Of a DNA stretch of 24,684 bases, positions 8,571-15,939 are shown piece by piece. This DNA is from JBKEDH01 sp047975295 (GTDB lineage: Bacteria; Bacteroidota; Bacteroidia; Flavobacteriales; Flavobacteriaceae): the NCBI GenBank assembly GCA_047975295.1, contig JBKEDH010000014.1:1-24684 (forward strand). Direction: 5' to 3'. The notes under the pieces were generated by a model that did not search any database, had not been told where the DNA came from, and worked only from the letters and a program-made list of their open reading frames with translations. The translations under genes were made by a program, and so were the position numbers. How positions within the stretch are numbered: the stretch's first letter is position 1; each line of letters opens with the position of its first letter.

Positions 8571-8992
8571 AATACTTTTGAATTATGTGAAACATTTTCC
8601 AAATCCACATCGACCATAAATTTGCGTTTTAGAAACTGTCTGCCAATTAATACTGGAAATTTCATATCCTTTCGGGTGCTTAAAGTTAGGTTAATCTTGT
8701 ATGTTTTTCCAAAAAATATGACTTCCGATTTTATTTTATATCTATTTTCCTTGTATCCGTTGCTACTCTTTACGTTGGTTCGCAAAAATTCGGGAAATAC
8801 AATTTCGGTCTTACCAAAATTTTGGTGTGTATCGCTGTTAAATATACAACGCAGGGTGTTTTTTTCAACAATAATTTCAGAACAATGTATGGCCGACGTG
8901 TAGGCTCCGGTATCCATTTTCACATCAATATTGAAAAGTCCTAGTTTTGGAAAATCGACCACATCGACCCTGCCGATAATTTTTTTGCTCAT
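8567..8992 (-). CDS. RimB-like retropepsin-type protease (Zn_protease/COG4067 family)
   Basis: 141-residue protein of the family long labelled ATP-dependent zinc protease (PF05618), now seen as retropepsin-like. KMDTGAYTSAIH holds the aspartyl-protease motif D27-T-G-A, and FPVLIGRQFLKRKFMVDV (113-130) resembles the hydrophobic-G block that ends retroviral-type proteases. Such single-lobe enzymes act as dimers. In Pseudomonas the RimB member of this family is reported to act with RimK on glutamate tails of S6. Here it is the first gene of the operon, overlapping rimK by 4 nt, and it diverges from uvrC. There is no signal peptide, so it is cytoplasmic. The name RimB is by family and context, not proven activity. 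Confidence 0.82.
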   Translation of the reverse strand: MSKKIIGRVDVVDFPKLGLFNIDVKMDTGAYTSAIHCSEIIVEKNTLRCIFNSDTHQNFGKTEIVFPEFLRTNVKSSNGYKENRYKIKSEVIFFGKTYKINLTLSTRKDMKFPVLIGRQFLKRKFMVDVDLENVSHNSKVL

Positions 8993-9114
8993 CTTTTAAA
9001 AAAAAACCTTTTATACGGCGAATGTAGTGAATAAGTCTGAAAGTTGGAAAGTTAAAAGTCTTGATTGTTAATTTAATTGTTTAGTGTTGAGGCGAGAATT
9101 GGCAAGATTTGATT

Positions 9115-9138
9115 TTGGTTCTTTGAAAAAGAAACCAA
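9115..9138. promoter_or_regulatory. Inverted repeat upstream of uvrC
   Basis: TTGGTTCTTT (9115-9124) pairs with AAAGAAACCAA (9128-9138), apart from one bulged A, around a 3-nt loop. There is no T-tract, so it does not look like a terminator. It lies about 20 bp upstream of the uvrC -7 box, in the divergent rimB/uvrC region, where an operator or a cruciform could sit. No regulator can be named. Confidence 0.35.
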
Positions 9139-9159
9139 CCACAACATCCAAAAAATAAG

Positions 9160-9167
9160 TACCTTTG
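9160..9167 (+). promoter_or_regulatory. -7 promoter box (TACCTTTG) of uvrC
   Basis: This is an exact match to the Bacteroidota consensus TAnnTTTG. It ends only 6 nt before the uvrC ATG at 9174, so a transcript starting at the usual distance would have almost no leader. No TTTG -33 element is well spaced upstream. Confidence 0.6.
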
Positions 9168-9173
9168 GTTTTT

Positions 9174-10970
9174 ATGGATAAACCTGCCTTAGAAATACAG
9201 CTAAAAACCTTGCCTAACCAGCCCGGTGTGTACCAATATTACGATGCCAATGGTACCATTATTTATGTAGGCAAGGCCAAAAACCTAAAAAAGCGGGTGT
9301 TGTCCTACTTCACAAAAACACACGATAATGGGAAAACCCGGGTATTGGTTAAAAAAATTGCAGAGATTAAACACATCGTGGTTGCCACAGAAACCGATGC
9401 GCTTTTACTGGAAAACAATTTGATTAAAAAGTACCAACCACGCTACAATGTTATGCTTAAGGATGATAAGTCCTATCCATGGATATGTATCAAGAACGAA
9501 CGTTTTCCAAGGGTGTTTCCAACGCGTCGGGTTATTAAGGATGGCAGTGAATATTTTGGCCCTTATACCAGTATGAAAACGGTTTCTACCCTTTTGGATT
9601 TAATAAAGGGACTGTATAGCTTACGTACCTGTAATTACGATTTATCCGAAGAAAAAATCAATGCCGGAAAATACAAGGTGTGTTTGGAGTACCACTTAGG
9701 AAATTGTAAAGGTGCTTGCGAAGGTTACGAAACCGAGGAAGAATACAGTAAAAATATTAGCGATATAAAAGAGATTTTAAAAGGAAATTTTAAAGATTCC
9801 CTATCGCAATTTCGAATGCAAATGAAGTGCTTTGCACAAGACATGCGGTTTGAAGAAGCCCAAAAAATAAAGGAAAAAATAGACATTTTAGAAAATTACC
9901 AAGCTAAATCGACAATAATAAACCCCAAAGTAAGCAATGTTGATGTGTTTTCGATAGTAAGCGACGAAAGCTATGGCTATATTAATTTTTTACAGATTTC
10001 GTATGGTTCCATTATACGGTCTCACACCTTGGAAATCAAGAAAAAATTAGATGAAACCGACAGTTCTTTGTTGGAACTTGCCATTACCGAAATCAGGCAA
10101 CGTTTCCATTCCAAATCCAAAGAAATTTACGTGCCTTTTAAGGTAGATTTGGGCGAAAACATAAAAGTAACGGTGCCGCAATTGGGCGATAAACGGCATA
10201 TTTTGGATCTATCTATTCGAAATGCCAAATACTACCGAATGGAACGGTTTAAACAAATTAAAATAACCGACCCCGATAGGCATGTTAACCGTATTATGGC
10301 ACAAATGAAAACCGATTTGCGTTTAAAAGAAGAACCACGTCACATTGAGTGTTTCGATAATTCTAATATTCAAGGCACCCATCCAGTGGCGGCCTGCGTA
10401 GTTTTTAAAAATGGAAAGCCCAGTAAAAAAGATTACCGCCACTTTAACATTAAAACTGTTGAGGGTCCGGATGATTTTGCTTCGATGGAAGAAGTGGTTT
10501 ACCGCAGGTATAAACGCCTACTGGACGAAGAACAACCATTACCGCAACTTATTATTATTGACGGTGGTAAAGGGCAGCTCTCCTCGGCATTAAAGAGTTT
10601 AAACGCCTTAAATTTAAGAGGAAAAATAGCCATTATCGGTATAGCAAAACGTTTGGAGGAATTGTTCTACCCAGACGACCCCATCCCTCTGTATTTGGAT
10701 AAAAAAAGTGAAACCTTAAAAATTGTCCAACAATTACGTAATGAGGCACACCGCTTTGGTATTGAGCACCACAGAAATCGGCGTAGTAAAACCGCTTTAA
10801 ACACCGAACTGGAAACCATACCCGGCATTGGTGAAAAAACTGTTGTGGAATTATTAAAAACCTTTAAATCGGCAAAACGGGTCGCCAACGCTAAACTGGA
10901 CGAACTAGAGGATGTTGTTGGCGTATCGCGGGCAAAAAAGGTGTACGAGCACTATCATAGTTCCCATTAG
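9174..10970 (+). CDS. uvrC: Excinuclease ABC subunit C
   Basis: Nucleotide-excision-repair endonuclease that makes the incisions on both sides of a lesion after UvrA2B loading. It has 598 residues, all domains present. A GIY-YIG nuclease starts with GVYQYYDANGTIIYVGKAKN, with R41 and catalytic E80. A cysteine-rich segment near 160-190 (TCNY, VCLEYHLGNCKGAC) is followed by a UVR motif for UvrB near 218-250. The UvrC RNase-H-like domain includes ECFDNSNIQG and LIIIDGGKGQLSS. A C-terminal helix-hairpin-helix pair (IPGIGEKT, VVGVSRAKK) completes the protein. A TTG at 9165 would add three residues, but that codon is part of the TACCTTTG promoter box, so the ATG at 9174 is chosen. A terminator follows, so it is probably monocistronic. 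Confidence 0.96.
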   Translation: MDKPALEIQLKTLPNQPGVYQYYDANGTIIYVGKAKNLKKRVLSYFTKTHDNGKTRVLVKKIAEIKHIVVATETDALLLENNLIKKYQPRYNVMLKDDKSYPWICIKNERFPRVFPTRRVIKDGSEYFGPYTSMKTVSTLLDLIKGLYSLRTCNYDLSEEKINAGKYKVCLEYHLGNCKGACEGYETEEEYSKNISDIKEILKGNFKDSLSQFRMQMKCFAQDMRFEEAQKIKEKIDILENYQAKSTIINPKVSNVDVFSIVSDESYGYINFLQISYGSIIRSHTLEIKKKLDETDSSLLELAITEIRQRFHSKSKEIYVPFKVDLGENIKVTVPQLGDKRHILDLSIRNAKYYRMERFKQIKITDPDRHVNRIMAQMKTDLRLKEEPRHIECFDNSNIQGTHPVAACVVFKNGKPSKKDYRHFNIKTVEGPDDFASMEEVVYRRYKRLLDEEQPLPQLIIIDGGKGQLSSALKSLNALNLRGKIAIIGIAKRLEELFYPDDPIPLYLDKKSETLKIVQQLRNEAHRFGIEHHRNRRSKTALNTELETIPGIGEKTVVELLKTFKSAKRVANAKLDELEDVVGVSRAKKVYEHYHSSH

Positions 10971-11025
10971 ATATAAGCCACAATTTTGCTTAAATAATCG
11001 TGTAAATTTTAATACATTTGTATAA

Positions 11026-11055
11026 ATGTGAAACAAGTATTTCACATATTTTTTT
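11026..11055 (+). terminator. Rho-independent terminator after uvrC
   Basis: ATGTGAAA (11026-11033) and TTTCACAT (11040-11047) form a perfect 8-bp stem with a CAAGTA loop, followed by a T-rich run to 11055. It lies about 55 nt after the uvrC stop and separates uvrC from the patatin gene. A TACATTTG promoter-like box at 11013-11020 lies upstream of it and is probably not used for patatin. Confidence 0.75.
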
Positions 11056-11080
11056 CAGGACACAGTAAAATGATATCTGT

Positions 11081-11088
11081 TAATTTTG
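11081..11088 (+). promoter_or_regulatory. -7 promoter box (TAATTTTG) for the patatin gene
   Basis: Exact TAnnTTTG match downstream of the uvrC terminator and 30 nt before the chosen ATG. The potential TTG start at 11086 is the last three bases of this box. No good TTTG -33 element is visible. Confidence 0.5.
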
Positions 11089-11118
11089 CTATGTGTTAAA
11101 AATCATCAAGTCCCAAAA

Positions 11119-13365
11119 ATGAAAAAGTTAATTATAACATTTTTATTACTTTTAATATGTTATGTAGGCATGTCTCAAAATGAGCCTAACAACAAAAAAG
11201 TAGGCTTGGTATTAAGCGGTGGCGGTGCCAAAGGACTTGCACATATTGGTGTTTTAAAAGTTTTGGATAGCCTTGGAGTAAAGGTCGATTACGTGGCAGG
11301 AACCAGTATGGGGGCTATAATCGGGTCGCTCTATGCTTCGGGATATTCCGGAAACCAGCTCGATTCCATTTTTAAAACTGTAGATTTCGAAACGCTTATA
11401 ACAGACGATATACCTCGAATTTCGCAAGCTTTTTCCGAACGGAACAATTATGAAAAATACGCCATTTCCCTTCCTTTCGACAAATTTAAAATTACTTTAC
11501 CTTCGGCTTTATCAAGAGGACAAAATACCTATAATTTGTTAAAACGGTTAACTTTACATGTTAACGAAATAAAAAATTTTGAATATTTGCCCATTCCATT
11601 TTTTTGTGTGGCAACCAATGTAGAAACCGGAGAAGCAGTATATTTAGAGCGTGGCAATTTAGCACAGGCTGTTATGGCGAGTGGTGCTTTGCCGTCATTA
11701 TTCCAGCCCGTAAAATTAGATGGACAAATACTTATAGATGGAGGCGTGGTTAACAATTACCCTATCGAGGAACTTCGCAAAAAAGGTATGGATATTATTA
11801 TAGGCGTCGATGTACAATCGGATTTGGCTACACGCGACAAGCTTTCTTCTGCACCAGAAGTTCTTTCTCAAATAAGTAATTTCAGGACCAATAATGCCAT
11901 GAAATCAAAAATACCAAAAACCGACATTTATATTAAGCCCGATATCGAGGATTATTCGGTTATTTCGTTCGATGCTGGTGCCAAAATTCTAAAAAATGGC
12001 GAAAAAGCAGCTCTAAAAAAAATAGAAGCATTAAAACAAGTAGCGCAATACAAATCAAACAGTTCCAGGCCCATAGTTAAATTAACCAATACCGATAGTA
12101 TTCTTGTAAACGGTATCGACATTAAGGGAAGTAACAATACATATACCCGATCGTATATTTTGGGCAAATTGAAAATAAAAGGGGGCGAAAATAAAAAAAT
12201 CGGTTTTTCCGATTTGACCGAAGGCGTAAATAACCTAATGCTTACCAATAATTTCGATGCTTTTTTGTACGATTTTGAAAAAACAAAAGACAAAGAAGGC
12301 TATATTTTAAAGGGTAATTTAAACGAAAGTCAAACTAGTACATACCTAAAACTGGCATTGCATTACGATAATTTGTACAAAAGTGCCGCTTTGGCAAATA
12401 TTACAAAAAAACGGTTGTTATTTAATAACGACGAGATATCGTTGGATATTATTTTTGGTGATAACATCCGTTATAATTTCGATTATTTTATTGATAAAGG
12501 ATTTTATTGGAGTATTGGATTTAAGTCAAGATTTAATCAGTTTAACCGAAGTGTAGGTGTTCAGTTATTGGACGAAATAGCTCCAATAAGTACTATTGCC
12601 GGAGTAAACAAAATAAATATTAAGCTTCGGGATTTTACAAACCAGTTTTATATCCAAACTTTTTTAAAAAGATATATAACTTTAAGCATTGGTGCAGAAC
12701 ATAAGTATTTGAGCCTGCAATCGGAAACCATTTTAAATACCGACAATATTAAAAAAAACTATTTGTTTGAAGACACCAATTATTACGGAATTTTTGGTAA
12801 ATTAAAATTAGACACCTATAACAGTAAATATTTTCCCAAACACGGATTTCTATTTGATGGTGATGTACATATGTATTTATTCGCTTCGAATTTTAACCGC
12901 GATTTCGAAAATTTTTCTATTGCACAGGCTAAGTTCGGTTACGCTTTCCAAATATCCGATAAATGGTCTATGGTAATAGAAAACGGCGGAGGTTTTAAAG
13001 TGGGCAACACATCTACCTCCACATTAGATTTTGGTTTCGGCGGTTTTGGCACCGATTTTATCAACAACTTTAAACCGCTTTTGGGTTACGATTTTATGGC
13101 TTTATCGGGTAATAGCTATGTTAAGACGTATCTGGGAATTAATTACGAGGTGTTTAAAGATAATTATATTAGCGTAGAAGGCAATTGGGCCAATATTGAG
13201 GACGATATTTTTGCCTCGGGCGAGTGGTTTACACTTCCCGATTACCATGGTTATGCTCTAGGATATGGTATCGATACGGTTTTAGGTCCCGTTCAGGTAA
13301 AATACAGCTACTCTCCCGAACAAAAAGAAGATTACTGGTATTTTAGTATAGGATTTTGGTTTTAA
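11119..13365 (+). CDS. Patatin-like phospholipase with C-terminal outer-membrane beta-barrel (type Vd-like)
   Basis: 748-residue predicted outer-membrane protein. After a signal peptide (MKKLIITFLLLLICYVGMSQ) comes a patatin domain: oxyanion-hole GGGAKG (34-39), nucleophile S63 in GTSMG, and D207 in IDGGVVNN, which gives the Ser-Asp dyad. A POTRA-like segment follows at about 325-420. The remaining C-terminal half is beta-strand rich, and the last residues YWYFSIGFWF form a typical outer-membrane strand ending in Phe. This order (patatin, POTRA, barrel) matches the PlpD-type or type Vd autotransporter class, so the lipase lobe may face the surface or periplasm. A TTG reading at 11086 would put 11 polar residues before the signal peptide and start in a promoter box, so it was rejected. 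The lipid substrate is unknown. Confidence 0.9.
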   Translation: MKKLIITFLLLLICYVGMSQNEPNNKKVGLVLSGGGAKGLAHIGVLKVLDSLGVKVDYVAGTSMGAIIGSLYASGYSGNQLDSIFKTVDFETLITDDIPRISQAFSERNNYEKYAISLPFDKFKITLPSALSRGQNTYNLLKRLTLHVNEIKNFEYLPIPFFCVATNVETGEAVYLERGNLAQAVMASGALPSLFQPVKLDGQILIDGGVVNNYPIEELRKKGMDIIIGVDVQSDLATRDKLSSAPEVLSQISNFRTNNAMKSKIPKTDIYIKPDIEDYSVISFDAGAKILKNGEKAALKKIEALKQVAQYKSNSSRPIVKLTNTDSILVNGIDIKGSNNTYTRSYILGKLKIKGGENKKIGFSDLTEGVNNLMLTNNFDAFLYDFEKTKDKEGYILKGNLNESQTSTYLKLALHYDNLYKSAALANITKKRLLFNNDEISLDIIFGDNIRYNFDYFIDKGFYWSIGFKSRFNQFNRSVGVQLLDEIAPISTIAGVNKINIKLRDFTNQFYIQTFLKRYITLSIGAEHKYLSLQSETILNTDNIKKNYLFEDTNYYGIFGKLKLDTYNSKYFPKHGFLFDGDVHMYLFASNFNRDFENFSIAQAKFGYAFQISDKWSMVIENGGGFKVGNTSTSTLDFGFGGFGTDFINNFKPLLGYDFMALSGNSYVKTYLGINYEVFKDNYISVEGNWANIEDDIFASGEWFTLPDYHGYALGYGIDTVLGPVQVKYSYSPEQKEDYWYFSIGFWF

Positions 13366-13370
13366 AGCAC

Positions 13371-13405
13371 TTTGGATTAAACTGAAATATTTTTTATTAC
13401 ATTTG
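13371..13405 (+). promoter_or_regulatory. Promoter for the DUF3108 gene (TTTG-N23-TACATTTG)
   Basis: A TTTG at 13371-13374 and an exact -7 box TACATTTG at 13398-13405 are separated by 23 bp, at the long end of the flavobacterial range. It begins 6 nt after the patatin stop and gives a leader of roughly 35-40 nt before the ATG at 13450, so the DUF3108 gene has its own promoter. Confidence 0.6.
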
Positions 13406-13449
13406 GAACAGTAATTGTAATAACTATAAAAATTACAATCCCTACAAAA

Positions 13450-14232
13450 ATGAAAAAGAAATTGCTCCCCTATATTTTTATACTAAGCATAAGCCTAACT
13501 TATGCACAGCAGGAATCGTCTTTTAAAGAAGGTGAATGGCTCAAATTTTCAATGAGTTATAGTGGTTTTTTAAAAGCTGGCAATGCTACTCTTTTGGTCA
13601 AAGAAACCCAACTGAAGAATACAGATGTTTACCATGTGGTTGGCAAAGGGTGGACTACAGGTATGATTAAGTGGTTTTTTAAAGTAAAGGACAGATATGA
13701 AAGCTATTTTGACAAACACACACTTGAACCCTATAGATTTATAAGGAATATAGACGAAGGCGGCCACACAAAAGATTTGGAAATAGACTTTAATCAACAA
13801 GAAAATAAAGCCCACGTTTTTGACAAAAAACGCAATACCCGAAAAACATTCGACACTTCGCCCAACATACAAGATATGGTCTCGACATACTACTATTTGC
13901 GCGATAAAGTAGAAATATCGAAACTAAAAATAAACGATGAGTTTAAAGTTGATATGTTTTTCGACGAAGAAAATTACGGATTTAAGTTAAAATACCTTGG
14001 AGAAGAAATAATCGATACCGATTTTGGTAGCGTAAGAGCCTTAAAATTTAGACCTTATGTTATGGCCGGACGTGTTTTTAAAGAAGAGGAAAGCTTAACA
14101 CTATGGGTCTCGAAAGACCAGAACAAAATACCACTTCGAATAAAGGCTAATTTGGCAGTAGGTTCCCTTCGAGCCGATTTGGAAGCGTTTAAAGGTTTAA
14201 AATATCCATTCCAAATTGTAGTGAATAACTAA
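13450..14232 (+). CDS. DUF3108 domain-containing exported protein
   Basis: 260-residue exported protein of unknown function. A signal peptide (MKKKLLPYIFILSISLTYAQ) is followed by a DUF3108-like body: FKEGEWLKFSMSYSGFLKAG at the start, a central WFFKVKDRYESYFD with YRFIRNIDEGG, and LRIKANLAVGSLRADLEAF at the end. Family proteins are mostly beta-structured and probably periplasmic in Bacteroidota; no catalytic residues are known or visible. In this window it lies between the patatin-barrel gene and the M23 lipoprotein gene, all envelope-related, but it has its own promoter upstream and a 380-bp gap downstream, so co-transcription is not implied. Confidence 0.85.
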   Translation: MKKKLLPYIFILSISLTYAQQESSFKEGEWLKFSMSYSGFLKAGNATLLVKETQLKNTDVYHVVGKGWTTGMIKWFFKVKDRYESYFDKHTLEPYRFIRNIDEGGHTKDLEIDFNQQENKAHVFDKKRNTRKTFDTSPNIQDMVSTYYYLRDKVEISKLKINDEFKVDMFFDEENYGFKLKYLGEEIIDTDFGSVRALKFRPYVMAGRVFKEEESLTLWVSKDQNKIPLRIKANLAVGSLRADLEAFKGLKYPFQIVVNN

Positions 14233-14614
14233 CCCATATTAATTTTTAAAAATTGATATGAAATTGCTTTCATGGGGTTGTTTATACCTCCCTTTAACAA
14301 AATAAAACCTAAAGTTCCTTTTTTTTACTACAATCAAAAAACGTTTAAATGATCCTAAGTTACGCAACGAATTTGAACTTAGGTTTATAAAATTTGTCAT
14401 AACTTTTATTATTCTTCGGCATTTATCCATGCCTTATTCATTAAAAAAGCAACATTAACAGTTTTTCAACAAAGAAACAGAAGCTATTTTAGTAGCTTTG
14501 ACGAAATTTACCAAAATTAAACCCAAGCACCATTTTAAAACACCCAAATCGACCCTAACAATAATGCAGAAAAGAGGTATAGAAACCAGTAAAATTAATT
14601 TTTTAAACATACCA
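14233..14614. other. Intergenic region between DUF3108 and M23 genes, with inverted repeats
   Basis: 382 bp without a convincing gene. It contains a 14-bp AT palindrome (14241-14254); an ATGAAA/TTTCAT 6-bp hairpin with a TTGC loop near 14258-14274; and a perfect 8-bp inverted repeat CCTAAGTT (14354-14361) with AACTTAGG (14376-14383). The last is followed by TTTATAAAATTT and could be a weak terminator for the DUF3108 gene. The downstream end holds a -7 box (14493-14500). Confidence 0.5.
14493..14500 (+). promoter_or_regulatory. -7 promoter box (TAGCTTTG) for M23 gene / pgi
   Basis: Exact TAnnTTTG match about 115 nt before the chosen ATG of the M23 lipoprotein. A TTG at 14498, which would start a 479-residue reading, is inside this box. 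No TTTG -33 element is visible at the expected distance. pgi follows the M23 gene by 2 nt and would share this promoter. Confidence 0.45.
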
Positions 14615-15937
14615 ATGTCGAACATAAAAAAAAGTAAACCAACAAAGTATGCCCTATTGTTTTTTATGGGCGTATTGCTGTTATTTGCCTGTAAAGACAA
14701 AGAACAGGGTGAGCCGGAACAAGAAGAAGAATTGGTAATGAATGAAGAACCCGAAGAAAACTTGGAATTCGGTTTTAATTTAGACGATTATGTAGTAAAA
14801 CGCGATACAGTTAGGAAAGGCGATAGTTTTGGTGAGATTTTAGGACGCAATAATATCGATTTCTCCAAAATTCATAATATAGTCGAAAAAGCCAAGGATA
14901 CTTTTAATATTCGGAGTATTCGCATTGGTAAACCCTATACTTTATTTTGCGCAAAGGACTCGTTACAAACACCAAAAATATTTGTTTACCAGCCCAATTT
15001 AGAAGAATATGTAGTTATTAATTTCCACGATTCCATTCACGCCTACACCAGTAGGAAACCAATAAAATATGTCGAAAAAATAGCAACCGGAATAATCAAC
15101 AATAATATTTCGCAAACCTTGGAAGAACAAGGTGTAAGCCAAAAACTAACCCATATTTTAGCCGATGAAATTTATGCATGGTCTATAGATTTTAGGCGGT
15201 TGCACAAAAAAGATAAATTTAAGGTTATTTACACCGATAAATATATAGACGATACCATTTATGCAGGTGTACACAATGTAAAGGCCGCTTATTTCGAACA
15301 TAATTCCGAAGCCTTTTATGCCTTTAGATTCGAGACCGATAGTGCAAAGCAAACTTTCGATTATTTTAACGAACAGGCCAAAAGCCTACGTCGTGCTTTC
15401 TTAAAAGCTCCGGTGCAATTTAGCCGTATATCGTCCCGCTATAATTTAAAACGGCGTATTGCCCTTTACGGTTTTAAAATACGGCCACACAAAGGCACCG
15501 ATTTTGCAGCACCCGTGGGTACACCCATTATGGCTACTGCAAGTGGTACGGTAACCGAATCCAAATACAAAGGCGGTAATGGTAATTATGTGAAAATAAG
15601 ACACAATGCTACTTACGAAACCCAATATCTGCACATGCAAAAACGCAAAGTTAAAGCAGGGCAATTTGTAAAACAGGGCGATATTATAGGAACCATAGGC
15701 ATGACAGGAAATACAAGTGGTCCCCATGTTTGCTACCGCTTTTGGAAAAACGGCAAGCAAGTAGATCCGTTTAAACAAAAACTACCCGAATCGAAACCAA
15801 TAGCCGATAGCTTAAAACAAAAATACTTAGACTTTATCGAGCCTATAAAATACACTCTGGATAATACATATTTTAAGCCCCAAATACACGAACACGAACA
15901 ACCCAAGCAAGCTGTAATAACTCAATCAAACACATAA
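14615..15937 (+). CDS. M23-family peptidoglycan endopeptidase-like lipoprotein
   Basis: 440-residue predicted lipoprotein. The lipobox LLFAC puts the lipidated Cys at position 26. It is followed by an acidic, Glu-rich stretch (27-55) that may act as an export signal or linker. An OapA/LysM-like segment (about 62-115) and a mixed middle domain lead to an M23/LytM domain at about 280-385. Metal residues H292 and D296 (HKGTDFAAP) and catalytic H340 (YLHM) and H371 are present. The last motif reads GPHVCYRFW, so C373 replaces the second His of HxH, a zinc ligand in LytM. Cys can bind zinc, and this variant is familiar in Bacteroidota, so the enzyme may still be active. The start at 14615 gives a normal lipoprotein signal; an ATG at 14564 and a TTG at 14498 give poor ones. 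pgi begins 2 nt after its stop. Confidence 0.86.
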   Translation: MSNIKKSKPTKYALLFFMGVLLLFACKDKEQGEPEQEEELVMNEEPEENLEFGFNLDDYVVKRDTVRKGDSFGEILGRNNIDFSKIHNIVEKAKDTFNIRSIRIGKPYTLFCAKDSLQTPKIFVYQPNLEEYVVINFHDSIHAYTSRKPIKYVEKIATGIINNNISQTLEEQGVSQKLTHILADEIYAWSIDFRRLHKKDKFKVIYTDKYIDDTIYAGVHNVKAAYFEHNSEAFYAFRFETDSAKQTFDYFNEQAKSLRRAFLKAPVQFSRISSRYNLKRRIALYGFKIRPHKGTDFAAPVGTPIMATASGTVTESKYKGGNGNYVKIRHNATYETQYLHMQKRKVKAGQFVKQGDIIGTIGMTGNTSGPHVCYRFWKNGKQVDPFKQKLPESKPIADSLKQKYLDFIEPIKYTLDNTYFKPQIHEHEQPKQAVITQSNT

Positions 15938-15939
15938 CA

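Noticed and set aside
11013..11020. TACATTTG promoter box as the patatin promoter
   Set aside because: It lies just upstream of the uvrC terminator hairpin, so its transcripts would probably stop; the box at 11081-11088 is better placed.
14239..14430. 63-residue minus-strand frame in the DUF3108/M23 gap
   Set aside because: It has no domain, no promoter box, and spans the inverted repeat at 14354-14383; probably chance.
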